A stretch of DNA of 64,000 bases from Pseudomonas sp. LBUM920 (GCF_003852315.1 NZ_CP027762.1:6181501-6245500), one strand, 5' to 3'. Positions 7,874 to 16,808 are shown, numbered from the stretch's first letter. The notes: generated from the sequence alone by a model not told the origin. A program made the numbers and translations.

Positions 7874-8976
7874 GAGGCCTGCTCCTGTTGCCACTGGGCA
7901 TCGCTTTCAAAGTGATGGCGGAATCGATTGCCCAGCTTGCGCAACAGCGGATTGCGCACCCAGACCAGATGGCGGGTGAAGGTGAAGTCGGCGCCGAGGC
8001 TGCCCTTGACCTGCGGGTCGGTCCAGCCGGCCACGTAAAACTTCAGGCCGTTGGCGACTGCGTACTCCAGGTTTACAAACCAACTGACGAAGTACAGGTT
8101 GAACTCCAGCGCCTGCGGGTAGTTGAGGCCGATGTACTTGTCGAGCAGCTTGTCGCCCTCCACGTAGCAGAGGTTGTAGCCGATCAATTCGTCGCAGTGC
8201 CAGTAGCAGAACACTCGCCCGTTGCTGGCGGCGTCCTTCAATAGGCTGCTGAAAAACTCCGGCGTGAGCAGGTCAAAATGGATCTCGCTTTGGTCGTAGA
8301 CCGCCCTGTACAGCGCGTATAAGTGCGCCAGCCAGGCAACATCGTTGAAGCGCGCATCGCCGGTGTCCAGGACTTCCACACGCAATGCCTCGCGACTGCG
8401 CAATTTGCGTCGGATATTGCGCCGACGGCTGTGAGACAAGCGCGCCAGGTACTCGTCGATAGTGGTGAAGTTGATCGGTACATACGCCAGCGCCTGGCCT
8501 TCCAGGCTGATGAAGCCGCGCCGGGTGCAGTCATCGATCAAGTCGTGCGCGTAGCGGTTGTCCGCCTCGCTGAGCAGCGGCGAGTCGCAGGGTACGTCTT
8601 TGATCACGGTGAGTTTGCGCTGCGGCGCACACTCATGTTGCAGCCACTGCGCAAGGTCCTGCGGCGACACGCCTTGGGGGAACGGCGAGTATTCGCTGAC
8701 CGTGGTGCCGACAAAACAGCTGTCGATACGCAGCCACGAATGCCAGAAACGATACCCCGGCCAACCCCGCACACGGTTCACGAACTCATCGTCGGCGGTG
8801 GTCAGCAAGTCAAAAGGCGTGAAGAAGTACGGCAGGCCCTGTTCGGACAGGTGCACGTCGAAACCCACTGGCGGGTGCTGCAAAAAGCGCCGGATCAGCG
8901 ATTGCCCTTCCAGGCAGCACGCGTACGTAGCCTCGGGGCGGCTGGAGTCTGGCAGTGGTTGCGTGGCGCAAGTCAT
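7870..8976 (-). CDS. FemAB/BioF2-like GNAT acyltransferase
   Basis: A 368-residue protein. The HSRRRNIRRKLRSRE segment near residue 195 is the signature of the GNAT_6/BioF2-like family related to FemAB peptidyl-tRNA-dependent transferases. A second GNAT half follows, with GRVFCYWHCDELIGYNLCY and YVAGWTDPQVKGSLGA. The donor (acyl-CoA or aminoacyl-tRNA) cannot be told from sequence. I use ATG 8976; upstream codons back to 9066 look like promoter DNA. It is the first gene of a two-gene minus-strand operon with the arginase-like gene, convergent with the DegT operon, and divergent from the acylase gene at 9134. Confidence 0.8.
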   Translation of the reverse strand: MTCATQPLPDSSRPEATYACCLEGQSLIRRFLQHPPVGFDVHLSEQGLPYFFTPFDLLTTADDEFVNRVRGWPGYRFWHSWLRIDSCFVGTTVSEYSPFPQGVSPQDLAQWLQHECAPQRKLTVIKDVPCDSPLLSEADNRYAHDLIDDCTRRGFISLEGQALAYVPINFTTIDEYLARLSHSRRRNIRRKLRSREALRVEVLDTGDARFNDVAWLAHLYALYRAVYDQSEIHFDLLTPEFFSSLLKDAASNGRVFCYWHCDELIGYNLCYVEGDKLLDKYIGLNYPQALEFNLYFVSWFVNLEYAVANGLKFYVAGWTDPQVKGSLGADFTFTRHLVWVRNPLLRKLGNRFRHHFESDAQWQQEQAS

Positions 8977-9133
8977 GACAAAAAGCTCAAAGATGACAGG
9001 TGGAATAATAGCCTCTTCGGGGTGTTCTCCACTTGAACCTCGGCTGTCGGCAGGGCACATCAGCATTTCCCGCAGCCCGCGCCAAACCTATTAGACTCCG
9101 CTGATCTGAAAGGTGAATGACCAAGGACCGTCC

Positions 9134-11491
9134 ATGAAACGCAGCCTGACCGTACTCGCCATCCTGATTGCCGCCCTCATGGCCGGCGCCGGCTGGTATG
9201 TCTACAGCAAGCAGCCCACTCGCCAGGGCACCGAAACACTGGCCAACCTGCAAGGCACGGTCACGGTGCGTTACGACGACCGTGGCGTGCCGCACATCCG
9301 CGCCGAGAACGAGACCGACCTGTATCGCGCCTTAGGCTACGTGCACGCTCAGGACCGGCTGTTCCAGATGGAGATCATGCGGCGCCTGGCCCGAGGCGAA
9401 CTGGCCGAGGTGCTGGGGCCAAAAGTGCTGGAGACCGACAAACTGTTCCGCAGCCTGCGCATCCGTGAACGGGCCTTGAGTTACGTGGAACACATTGACC
9501 ACGACTCCAAGGCGTGGAAGGCCTTGCAAGCCTATCTGGACGGCATCAACCAATATCAGGACAGCCACGCCAGCCCCATGGAATTCGACGTACTGGGCAT
9601 CCCCAAGCGGCCGTTTACCGCCGAGGACACCATCAGCGTCGCCGGGTACATGGCCTACAGTTTTGCCGCCGCGTTTCGTACCGAGCCGCTGCTGACGTAC
9701 GTCCGCGACCAGTTGGGCAGCGATTACCTGAAAGTCTTTGACCTGGACTGGCAACCCAAAGGCGCGCTGAACCTGGCCGCCAGCGACTGGAACACCCTCG
9801 GTGCCATCGCCTCTCTGAGCGATCAGGCCTTGGCCGACAACGGTTTGCCGCAGTTCGAAGGCAGCAACGCCTGGGCCATCAGCGGCAGCCGCACCCAAAG
9901 TGGCAAGCCGTTACTGGCGGGCGACCCGCATATCCGCTTCTCGGTGCCGTCGGTATGGTACGAAGCGCAGCTCTCGGCGCCGGGCTTTGAGCTCTACGGT
10001 TATCACAACGCGCTGGTGCCGGTGGCGTTCCTGGGCCACAACCTGGATTTCGGCTGGAGCCTGACCATGTTCCAGAACGATGACCTCGACTTGATCGCCG
10101 AAAAGGTCAACCCGGACAACCCCAACCAGGTCTGGTATCACGGCCAATGGGTCGACATGACCAGCAGCGAGCAGCAGATTGCGGTCAAAGGCCAAGACCC
10201 GGTGATACTCACCCTGCGTCGCTCGCCCCACGGCCCGATCATCAATGACGTACTCGGCGAGAGCGCCGGCAACACACCGATCGCGATGTGGTGGGCATTC
10301 CTCGACACCGAAAACCCGATCCTCGAAGGCTTTTACCAACTTAACCGCGCCGACACGCTGGCCAAGGCACGCGCGGCAGCGGCGATGGTGTCGGCGCCGG
10401 GGCTGAATATCGTGTGGGCGAACGCAAAGGGGGATATCGGCTGGTGGGCGGCGGCGCAGTTGCCGATCCGCCCGACGGGGGTCAACCCCGGCTTTATCCT
10501 CGACGGCAGCACCGCCCAGGCCGACAAACTGGGCTTCTACCCGTTCAGCGCCAACCCCCAGGAAGAAAACCCGGCGCGTGGTTATGTGGTGTCGGCAAAT
10601 GCCCAGCCGGTGTCGCCCACTGGCATGGAAATCCCGGGCTATTACAACCTGGCCGACCGTGGCCAGCAGTTGAACACGCAGTTGAGCGACAAAAGCGTGA
10701 AGTGGGACGTCAATAACAGCCAGGCCCTGCAACTGGGCACTACCACCGCTTATGGCCCACGCTTGCTGGCGCCGCTGTTGCCGGTGCTGCGTGAGGTGGT
10801 CAAAGACCCGGCGCAGTTGAAACTGGTGGAGCAGCTTGCGAGCTGGAAGGGTGACTACCCACTGGACTCCACCAGCGCCACGCTGTTCAACCAGTTCCTG
10901 TTCAACCTCACCGACGCGGCCTTTCACCCGAAACTGGGCGACGCGATGTTCAAGTCCCTGCTCACCACGCGGGTGATCGATGCGGCGCTGCCGCGCCTGG
11001 CCGCCTCAGCGGACTCGCCCTGGTGGGACGGCAAGCGCGCCAGCACGGTCAAACTGGCGTGGGACAACAGCCTGGCGCATCTGAAAGCTACGTTCGGCGA
11101 CGACCCGACCCAGTGGCAGTGGGGCAAGGCGCACACCCTGACCCACGGCCACCCGCTGGGCATGCAGAAGCCGTTGGACAAGCTCTTCAACGTCGGCCCC
11201 TTCCCCGCTCCCGGCACCCATGAAGTGCCGAACAACCAATCCGCCATGATCGGCCCGGCACCCTGGCCAGTGACATACGGCCCATCGACGCGCCGCCTGA
11301 TCGACTTCGCCGACCCCGCTCACGCCCTGACCATCAACCCGGTGGGGCAAAGCGGCGTGCCGTTTGACTCGCACTATGACGACCAGGCGCAAACCTACAT
11401 CGAAGGCGGGTATGAGCAGGCGCATTTCAGCGATGAGGAAGTGACGGCGAATACCCGGGGTACGTTGAAGCTGTTGCCAGCCAGGCAATAG
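9134..11491 (+). CDS. penicillin acylase-family Ntn hydrolase (HacB/AHL acylase-like)
   Basis: A 785-residue periplasmic enzyme made as a precursor. Residues about 5-22 are a signal peptide or anchor. The alpha chain precedes an autoprocessing site at Gly-Ser, where Ser244 of GSNAWAISG becomes the N-terminal nucleophile of the beta chain. WxxAQLSAPGFELYG and the later NQSAMIGP segment are typical of the family. Members cleave penicillins, cephalosporins or acyl-homoserine lactones. Placement beyond the spu genes recalls P. aeruginosa PA0305 (hacB), an AHL acylase, so quorum-signal cleavage is plausible but unproven. I prefer ATG 9134 (AAGGA six bases upstream) to ATG 9113. Confidence 0.85.
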   Translation: MKRSLTVLAILIAALMAGAGWYVYSKQPTRQGTETLANLQGTVTVRYDDRGVPHIRAENETDLYRALGYVHAQDRLFQMEIMRRLARGELAEVLGPKVLETDKLFRSLRIRERALSYVEHIDHDSKAWKALQAYLDGINQYQDSHASPMEFDVLGIPKRPFTAEDTISVAGYMAYSFAAAFRTEPLLTYVRDQLGSDYLKVFDLDWQPKGALNLAASDWNTLGAIASLSDQALADNGLPQFEGSNAWAISGSRTQSGKPLLAGDPHIRFSVPSVWYEAQLSAPGFELYGYHNALVPVAFLGHNLDFGWSLTMFQNDDLDLIAEKVNPDNPNQVWYHGQWVDMTSSEQQIAVKGQDPVILTLRRSPHGPIINDVLGESAGNTPIAMWWAFLDTENPILEGFYQLNRADTLAKARAAAAMVSAPGLNIVWANAKGDIGWWAAAQLPIRPTGVNPGFILDGSTAQADKLGFYPFSANPQEENPARGYVVSANAQPVSPTGMEIPGYYNLADRGQQLNTQLSDKSVKWDVNNSQALQLGTTTAYGPRLLAPLLPVLREVVKDPAQLKLVEQLASWKGDYPLDSTSATLFNQFLFNLTDAAFHPKLGDAMFKSLLTTRVIDAALPRLAASADSPWWDGKRASTVKLAWDNSLAHLKATFGDDPTQWQWGKAHTLTHGHPLGMQKPLDKLFNVGPFPAPGTHEVPNNQSAMIGPAPWPVTYGPSTRRLIDFADPAHALTINPVGQSGVPFDSHYDDQAQTYIEGGYEQAHFSDEEVTANTRGTLKLLPARQ

Positions 11492-11510
11492 CGCTGAAGG
11501 CGTGCGGTTC

Positions 11511-11605
11511 AATGTGGGAGCGGGCTTGCTCACGAATGCGCAGTATCAGTCACCAGATGTATCGACTGACCCCCTGCATTCGCGAGCAAGCCCGCCCCCA
11601 CATTT
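11511..11605. repeat. paired REP element
   Basis: The left arm AATGTGGGAGCGGGCTTGCT and right arm AAGCCCGCCCCCACATTT are inverted copies around a CAGT...ACTG middle. It lies between convergent genes, 19 bases after the acylase stop. Confidence 0.9.
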
Positions 11606-11622
11606 GCTTTGTGTTGTAGCGA

Positions 11623-12525
11623 CTATCGTGTGCGCATTCGCCCCGGCGCCTCGCCATAGGTGTCCTTGAACTTCTTGCTGAACGCCGCCTGGGACTGGTA
11701 ACCCACCTGGGCGGCAATATCCAGCAGGCTCAAGCGCGACTGGCGCAGCAGGTTGAACGCCAGTTCCATGCGCAGCTGAGTCAGCAGCACCCAGGGCGAC
11801 ACACCTGCCACTTTGACAAACGCACGCATGAAGGTGGCCCGCGACATCGTCGCCGCAGCGGCCAGGCTGTCGATGGTCCATTCATGGCCGGGCTCGGCCA
11901 GCATCGCCTGCCAGGCCTTGCTCAGGCGCTTGTCGGCGAGCAGGGCGAAGGTGCCGGCCACGGGCGCCTGACGGGTCAGCCAGGTGCGCAGAACCAGGGT
12001 GAACAACGCCGACGACAGCGCATCGATAAACGAGCGCGCGCCCAGTTGCTCGCCGTCCGCTTCGCTGCGCAGCAGCGCGATCAGCGCCGCCAACTGCTCG
12101 TCGCCCTGCCACTGCCGGCTGGACACCACCAAATACTCCGGCAACGCACTGAACAGCAAAGACTGGCGGTTGTAGTGAAAGCTACCGCACAGCATGTCGA
12201 CCTCTGGCCGCGCGCCGCCCAAGCGATGCACCGGCAGCACGCCCCCTTCGATGACCTGCGGCTGCATCGGTCGGATACGCGCACCCTGGCTGCGCAACAA
12301 ATGGGTGGCACCGCCGGGCATCAGCAAGATGTCGCCCTCCTCCAGCGTCACCTGCTGCCCACCCGAGAGCTCCGCACGGCATGTTCCGCTGAGCACGATG
12401 TGGTACGGCGCCACGCCGAATTTTTCAGGCGGGTGATCCAGCGCCCAGTCGCCCTGGAACTGGCAACGCAAATCCAGACTGCCGCGCAGGTTGGCCAGCG
12501 CAATAAGCGTGTCGATCGAATTCAT
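11623..12525 (-). CDS. AraC-family regulator with cupin-type sensor domain
   Basis: A 300-residue transcription factor. Residues about 1-190 form the Cupin_6-type sensor (PYHIVLSGTCRAELSGG, LEEGDILLMPGGATH). Residues about 200-300 carry two helix-turn-helix motifs: WTIDSLAAAATMSRATFMRAF and LLDIAAQVGYQSQAAFSKKFK. It is divergent from the AhpD-like gene at 12625, with about 100 bases between the starts, so regulation of that gene is the simplest expectation. Inducer unknown. Confidence 0.9.
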   Translation of the reverse strand: MNSIDTLIALANLRGSLDLRCQFQGDWALDHPPEKFGVAPYHIVLSGTCRAELSGGQQVTLEEGDILLMPGGATHLLRSQGARIRPMQPQVIEGGVLPVHRLGGARPEVDMLCGSFHYNRQSLLFSALPEYLVVSSRQWQGDEQLAALIALLRSEADGEQLGARSFIDALSSALFTLVLRTWLTRQAPVAGTFALLADKRLSKAWQAMLAEPGHEWTIDSLAAAATMSRATFMRAFVKVAGVSPWVLLTQLRMELAFNLLRQSRLSLLDIAAQVGYQSQAAFSKKFKDTYGEAPGRMRTR

Positions 12526-12624
12526 TTGCGAGCATCGGTCAAAAAGATGAGCGGATCGAACAATAACGCCAATGCCGAACAGCAGAAACTGGCTTCACAC
12601 CCCACCTGTTCAGGAGTTACCGCA

Positions 12625-12978
12625 ATGTTCAATAACTGGTCCGACTTGCTGCCTACCGTGAAGAAAGCCTTTGGCGCGCTGGGCAAGAGCAACCCGAAGA
12701 TGGTCAAAGCCTACATGGCGCTGGGCGAGGCTGCCGAGGAAAACAATGTGCTCGACGCCAAGACCCGCGAGCTGATTTCCATCGCCGTGGCCATCACCAC
12801 ACGCTGCGACGGCTGCATCGGCGTGCATGCCGACGCGGCGATCAAGGCCGGCGCGACCCGCGAAGAAGTGGCCGCCACGCTTGCCACCGCGATCTCGCTG
12901 AATGCCGGCGCCGCGTACATCTACTCGCTGCGTGCGCTGGAAGCCTACGACACGCTCAAACCGGCGCCGCAAAGTTAA
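12625..12978 (+). CDS. AhpD-like carboxymuconolactone decarboxylase-family protein
   Basis: A 117-residue single-domain protein. The redox motif Cys61-x-x-Cys64 followed by His68 (CDGCIGVHADAA) is the AhpD-type active site, suited to peroxidase or alkylhydroperoxidase activity rather than true decarboxylation. CAGGAG lies upstream of the ATG. It is divergent from a cupin-AraC regulator, and its last 23 bases overlap the end of the convergent GlxA-type gene. A role in oxidative or electrophile detoxification is likely from family knowledge. Confidence 0.9.
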   Translation: MFNNWSDLLPTVKKAFGALGKSNPKMVKAYMALGEAAEENNVLDAKTRELISIAVAITTRCDGCIGVHADAAIKAGATREEVAATLATAISLNAGAAYIYSLRALEAYDTLKPAPQS

Positions 12979-13921
12979 GCCGGAACTGCTGCGGCGTCAC
13001 GCCCAGCCGGCGGTTGAATACGCTGCGCATGTGCTGGGCGTCGCGAAACCCGCATTGATAGGCCACAGTCTTGAGCGGCGCAGGGCTGCTTTCGAGCATC
13101 ACCCGCGCCGCATCCACCCGCGCCCGCTCGACAAATTCCGCCGGGGTGATGCGCGCCTCACGGGCAAACACCCGGGAGAAATTGCGCGCGCTCATATTCG
13201 CCGCCTTGGCCAGGTCGGCGATGGTCAAATCACCGGTCAGGTTCGCCAACACGTACAACTGCACCAACGCCACCGCCGAAGTGCTTTCGGCGTGGGGCGT
13301 CAGGAACGGACTGAACTGCGACTGCCCGCCCGAGCGCTGGGTAAACACCACCAGGCGTTTGGCCACGCTCAGCGCGACTTCCGGACCGTGGTCCTGGACC
13401 AGCAGAAACAGCGACAAGTCGATGCCGGCCGTGACCCCGGCCGAGGTGTAGAGGTTGCCGTCCTGCACGTAGAGGCGGTCGGCGTCGACCTGGGCCGAGG
13501 GACACAGACGCGCCAGGTCGGCGGCATCGTTCCAGTGGGTGGTGACGGTTTTGCCGTCCAGCAAGCCGGCTCGCGCCAGCATGAAGGCGCCGTTGCAGAT
13601 CGAACCGAAGCGCTGCGCCCGCGCGGCGGCGGCACGTAGCCAGTCATCAAACGGCGCGCCGAAATCCTCGAAGGGCAATTGCGGGCCACCGGCAACCAGC
13701 AGCAGGTCGTAGGCTTGCAGGGCTTCGCTGTAATGCCGGTGGGCCTGCAGCGACAAGCCATTGGAGGCGGCCAGTGTGCCGTGGCCCAGGCCAAGCACTT
13801 CAAGCTGGTAGTGGTCTTGCGGCGGCAGAAAACGGTTGGCCTCGCAGAACACATCCATGGGACCGGTCACGTCCAGTGACTGGACGCCGGGGAAGATCAG
13901 GATGGCGACGGTTTTGCCCAT
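12956..13921 (-). CDS. GlxA-type AraC regulator with DJ-1/PfpI domain
   Basis: A 321-residue protein. Residues about 1-165 are a DJ-1/PfpI glutamine-amidotransferase-like sensor (VAILIFPGVQSLDVTGP; GSICNGAFMLARAG with a cysteine at the nucleophile elbow). Residues about 215-321 are an AraC DNA-binding domain (TIADLAKAANMSARNFSRVF; PLKTVAYQCGFRDAQHMRSVF). Start is ATG 13921; a longer reading to 14065 runs into a REP element. It is divergent from the HD-domain gene at 14223 and may control it. Many GlxA proteins sense amino acid or amine catabolites. Confidence 0.9.
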   Translation of the reverse strand: MGKTVAILIFPGVQSLDVTGPMDVFCEANRFLPPQDHYQLEVLGLGHGTLAASNGLSLQAHRHYSEALQAYDLLLVAGGPQLPFEDFGAPFDDWLRAAAARAQRFGSICNGAFMLARAGLLDGKTVTTHWNDAADLARLCPSAQVDADRLYVQDGNLYTSAGVTAGIDLSLFLLVQDHGPEVALSVAKRLVVFTQRSGGQSQFSPFLTPHAESTSAVALVQLYVLANLTGDLTIADLAKAANMSARNFSRVFAREARITPAEFVERARVDAARVMLESSPAPLKTVAYQCGFRDAQHMRSVFNRRLGVTPQQFRLNFAAPV

Positions 13922-13961
13922 GCTGCAAACACCTTTTCTAACTGAATAAATGCAAAACCCC

Positions 13962-14069
13962 TGTGGGAGCGGGCTTGCTCGCGAATGCGGTAGTTCAGTT
14001 GACACATGCATTAACTGACATACCGCTTTCGCGAGCAAGTCGAATCGTCGCACCGCCGCTCCCACATTT
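13962..14069. repeat. paired REP element with extended right arm
   Basis: The left arm is the standard TGTGGGAGCGGGCTTGCTCGCG. In the right arm GCGAGCAAG continues as TCGAATCGTCGCACCG before CCGCTCCCACATTT, so about 14 bases are added relative to the usual AAGCCCGCTCCCAC. The same extended arm recurs at 19224-19343. Confidence 0.85.
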
Positions 14070-14101
14070 GACCCTCTTAGGCTTCAAGAGACTATTCCCG
14101 C

Positions 14102-14119
14102 TGGCGCGATATCGCGCCA
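14102..14119. promoter_or_regulatory. 18-bp perfect palindrome
   Basis: TGGCGCGATATCGCGCCA is fully self-complementary. It sits about 100 bases before the HD-domain gene and on the far side of the REP element from the GlxA-type gene. A dimeric regulator could bind it. No other copy was noticed in the window. Confidence 0.4.
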
Positions 14120-14222
14120 CATTGGCCGACATCGCATCCTCGCCGCGATGGCCCCGTCGCGGGCGCGCGCCCAGACTGGACTCATCGGCGCCACCCCCGG
14201 CGCTTTGTTGAGGAGAACGACC

Positions 14223-14864
14223 ATGAGCACCACCATCGCCGGCATCCAGATCCCGGACAGCGCCTTGGCCAAGGCCACCACCGAGTACATCCGCGACGTC
14301 GAATCCGACCTGCTCTACCACCACTCCCGCCGCGTATTCCTGTTCGGCGCGCTGAGCGGTGAGCGCAAGCAACTGGCCTACAACCCGGAGCTGCTGTACG
14401 TCGGCGCCATGTTCCATGACCTCGGCCTGGTTGAAGGCCATCGCAGCGACAACGAGCGCTTTGAAGTGGACGGCGCCAACGCAGCGGCGGCGTTCCTCAA
14501 GCCTTACGGGCTGAGCGACGACGATATCGAACAGGTGTGGCTGTCCATCGCCCTGCACACCACGCCGGGCGTGCCGCAGCATCTGCGCCCGACCGTGGCG
14601 CTGGTAACCGCCGGTGTCGAGATGGACGTGCTGGGCATGGACTACGCCGCGTTTTCCAGCGTGCAGCGCGAAGCCGTGGTGCATGCGCATCCACGTGGTG
14701 AAGGGTTCAAGGAGTGCATTATCTGCGCGTTTGCCGACGGCTTGCGCCATCGCCCGCAGACCACGTTTGGCAACGTGAAGACCGACGTGCTGGTCGATCA
14801 GGAGCCGGGGTTCAAGCCGATGAATTTTGTCGAGGTGATTCGCAAGTCGCCGTGGGCGGCATAG
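14223..14864 (+). CDS. HD-domain metal-dependent hydrolase-like protein
   Basis: A 213-residue cytoplasmic protein with an HD domain: YHHSRRVF supplies the first histidine, FHDLGL the central His65-Asp66 pair, and LHTTPG the later histidine. Length and pattern recall the cyanamide-hydratase-like branch of HD proteins, but the substrate is unknown. GAGGAG precedes the ATG well. The GlxA-type regulator is divergent. It may be a small-molecule hydrolase of nitrogen compounds; phosphohydrolase activity is the alternative. Confidence 0.8.
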   Translation: MSTTIAGIQIPDSALAKATTEYIRDVESDLLYHHSRRVFLFGALSGERKQLAYNPELLYVGAMFHDLGLVEGHRSDNERFEVDGANAAAAFLKPYGLSDDDIEQVWLSIALHTTPGVPQHLRPTVALVTAGVEMDVLGMDYAAFSSVQREAVVHAHPRGEGFKECIICAFADGLRHRPQTTFGNVKTDVLVDQEPGFKPMNFVEVIRKSPWAA

Positions 14865-14885
14865 TTGACTTGAAACACAACCAAC

Positions 14886-14975
14886 TGTGGGAGCGGGCTT
14901 GCTCGCGAATGCGGAGTGTCAGTCACCAGATGTACTGACTGATCCACCGCATTCGCGAGCAAGCCCGCTCCCACA
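14886..14975. repeat. paired REP element
   Basis: TGTGGGAGCGGGCTTGCTCGCG and its inverted copy flank a GTCAGTCACC...ACTGAC middle. It lies between the convergent ends of the HD-domain gene and spuH. Confidence 0.9.
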
Positions 14976-15006
14976 TATTTGATCCGGTTCCGCCAGGCTG
15001 CGCGGG

Positions 15007-15891
15007 TTAGACCGGCGCAGGCGCCCGGCGCTTGTCCGGCTGCTGCCAGCCATCCGCAGCCGCTTCTTCAATCGCTTGCTGAATGGCTTTCTTGCGGTGC
15101 TCTTCGGCACGGCGGCTGAAGAACCACACCAGGAAGGTCACCAGCGACACCGCCAACAGGATCAGGCTGGCCACGGCGTTGATCTCGGGCTTAACCCCAA
15201 GACGCACGGCCGAGAATACTTCCATCGGCAAGGTGGTCGAGCCTGGACCGGACACGAAGCTGGCCAGTACCAGGTCATCCAGCGACAGCGCGAACGACAT
15301 CATGCCGCCCGCCGCCAACGACGGCGCAATCATCGGGATGGTGATCAGGAAGAACACCTTCCACGGCCGCGCGCCCAGGTCCATCGCCGCTTCTTCAATC
15401 GACAGGTCCAGCTCACGCAAGCGCGCCGACACCACCACCGCCACATACGCCGCACAGAACGTGGTGTGGGCGATCCAGATAGTGACGATGCCACGCTCCT
15501 GGGGCCAACCGATCATCTGCGCCATGGCCACGAACAGCAGCAACAGCGACAGACCGGTGATCACCTCGGGCATGACCAGTGGCGCCGTTACCAGGCCGCC
15601 GAACAGCGTGCGGCCCTTGAAGTGGCTGATGCGCGTCAGCACGAACGCCGCCAAAGTCCCCAGCGCCACGGCGGCCACCGCCGTGTAGCAGGCGATTTCC
15701 AGGGAGCGTGCCACCGAGCCCATCAACTGGGTGTTGTCCAAAAGGCCCACGTACCACTTGATCGACCAACCGCCCCACACCGTCACCAGCTTGGATTCGT
15801 TGAACGAGTAGATCACCAGGATCAGCATCGGCAGGTAGATGAACAGCAACCCCGCCACCAGCATGAAACTCGAGAAACTGAAGCGCTTCAT
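15007..15891 (-). CDS. spuH: polyamine ABC transporter permease SpuH (PotI-like)
   Basis: A 294-residue inner-membrane protein with about six transmembrane helices and the EAA loop typical of binding-protein-dependent permeases (EEAAMDLGARPWKVFFLITIPMIAPSLAAGG, near residue 160). It pairs with SpuG to form the channel for spermidine or putrescine uptake. The start overlaps the spuG stop (ATGA), so it is the last gene of the spuFGH coupled block. The C-terminal tail is unusually charged and ends after a run of Ala/Pro/Arg. Confidence 0.92.
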   Translation of the reverse strand: MKRFSFSSFMLVAGLLFIYLPMLILVIYSFNESKLVTVWGGWSIKWYVGLLDNTQLMGSVARSLEIACYTAVAAVALGTLAAFVLTRISHFKGRTLFGGLVTAPLVMPEVITGLSLLLLFVAMAQMIGWPQERGIVTIWIAHTTFCAAYVAVVVSARLRELDLSIEEAAMDLGARPWKVFFLITIPMIAPSLAAGGMMSFALSLDDLVLASFVSGPGSTTLPMEVFSAVRLGVKPEINAVASLILLAVSLVTFLVWFFSRRAEEHRKKAIQQAIEEAAADGWQQPDKRRAPAPV

Positions 15892-16808
15892 ATCTTGCCC
15901 TCCATCTCTTTGGCTTGGCTGCGGTTAAACAGGATGATCGGCACAATCAGGATCGCCAGCATCACCACCGCCAGGGCAGACGCCACCGGCCAGTCACGGT
16001 TGTTGAAGAATTCTTGCCACAGCACTTTACCGATCATCAGCGTTTCCGGGCCGCCGAGCAGTTCCGGGATCACGAACTCGCCCACCACCGGAATGAACAC
16101 CAGCATGCAGCCAGCGATGATGCCGTTCTTGGACAGCGGCACGGTGATTTTCCAGAAGCTGTTGAAGGTGCTCGAGCCCAGGTCGGACGCGGCTTCCAGC
16201 AGGCTCTGGTCGTGTTTGACGAGGTTGGCGTACAGCGGCAGGATCATGAACGGCAGGTACGAATAGACCACGCCGATGTACACCGCGATGTTGGTGTTGA
16301 GGATCTGCAGCGGTTCGTTGATCAACCCGATGGACATCAGGAAGCCGTTGAGCAAACCGTTGTTGCTGAGGATGCCCATCCACGCATACACGCGGATCAG
16401 AATCGCGGTCCAGGTCGGCATCATGATCAGCAGCACCAGCACGGTCTGCATCTCTTTGCGTGCGCTGGCAATGGCGTAGGCCATCGGATAGCCGATCAAC
16501 AGGCACAGGATCGTGCTGAAAAACGCCATCTTCAGCGAGCCCAGGTACGCGGCGATGTACAACTCGTCGTCACCCAGCATCGCGTAGTTGCCCAGGTTGA
16601 GCACCAGTTGCAGCTTTTGCTCAACGAAGGTGTAGATCTCGGTGTAAGGCGGGATCGCTACGTCGGCTTCGGCAAAGCTGATCTTCAAGACAATGAAGAA
16701 CGGCAGCGCGAAAAACAGGAACAGCCAGAGGAAGGGGATCCCGATGACCACATGCCGGCCACCGGGTGTTATTCGTTGCAGCTGGCGTTTGAACTTCTTC
16801 ATATTCAT
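15888..16808 (-). CDS. spuG: polyamine ABC transporter permease SpuG (PotH-like)
   Basis: A 306-residue permease with about six transmembrane helices. The EAA-type loop (LLEAASDLGSSTFNSFWKITVPLSKNG) marks the ATPase contact. PotH-type proteins form a heterodimer with the PotI-type subunit. I use ATG 16808, which overlaps the spuF stop as ATGA; a 12-codon longer reading from 16844 lies in spuF. Its own stop overlaps the spuH start. Confidence 0.92.
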   Translation of the reverse strand: MNMKKFKRQLQRITPGGRHVVIGIPFLWLFLFFALPFFIVLKISFAEADVAIPPYTEIYTFVEQKLQLVLNLGNYAMLGDDELYIAAYLGSLKMAFFSTILCLLIGYPMAYAIASARKEMQTVLVLLIMMPTWTAILIRVYAWMGILSNNGLLNGFLMSIGLINEPLQILNTNIAVYIGVVYSYLPFMILPLYANLVKHDQSLLEAASDLGSSTFNSFWKITVPLSKNGIIAGCMLVFIPVVGEFVIPELLGGPETLMIGKVLWQEFFNNRDWPVASALAVVMLAILIVPIILFNRSQAKEMEGKI

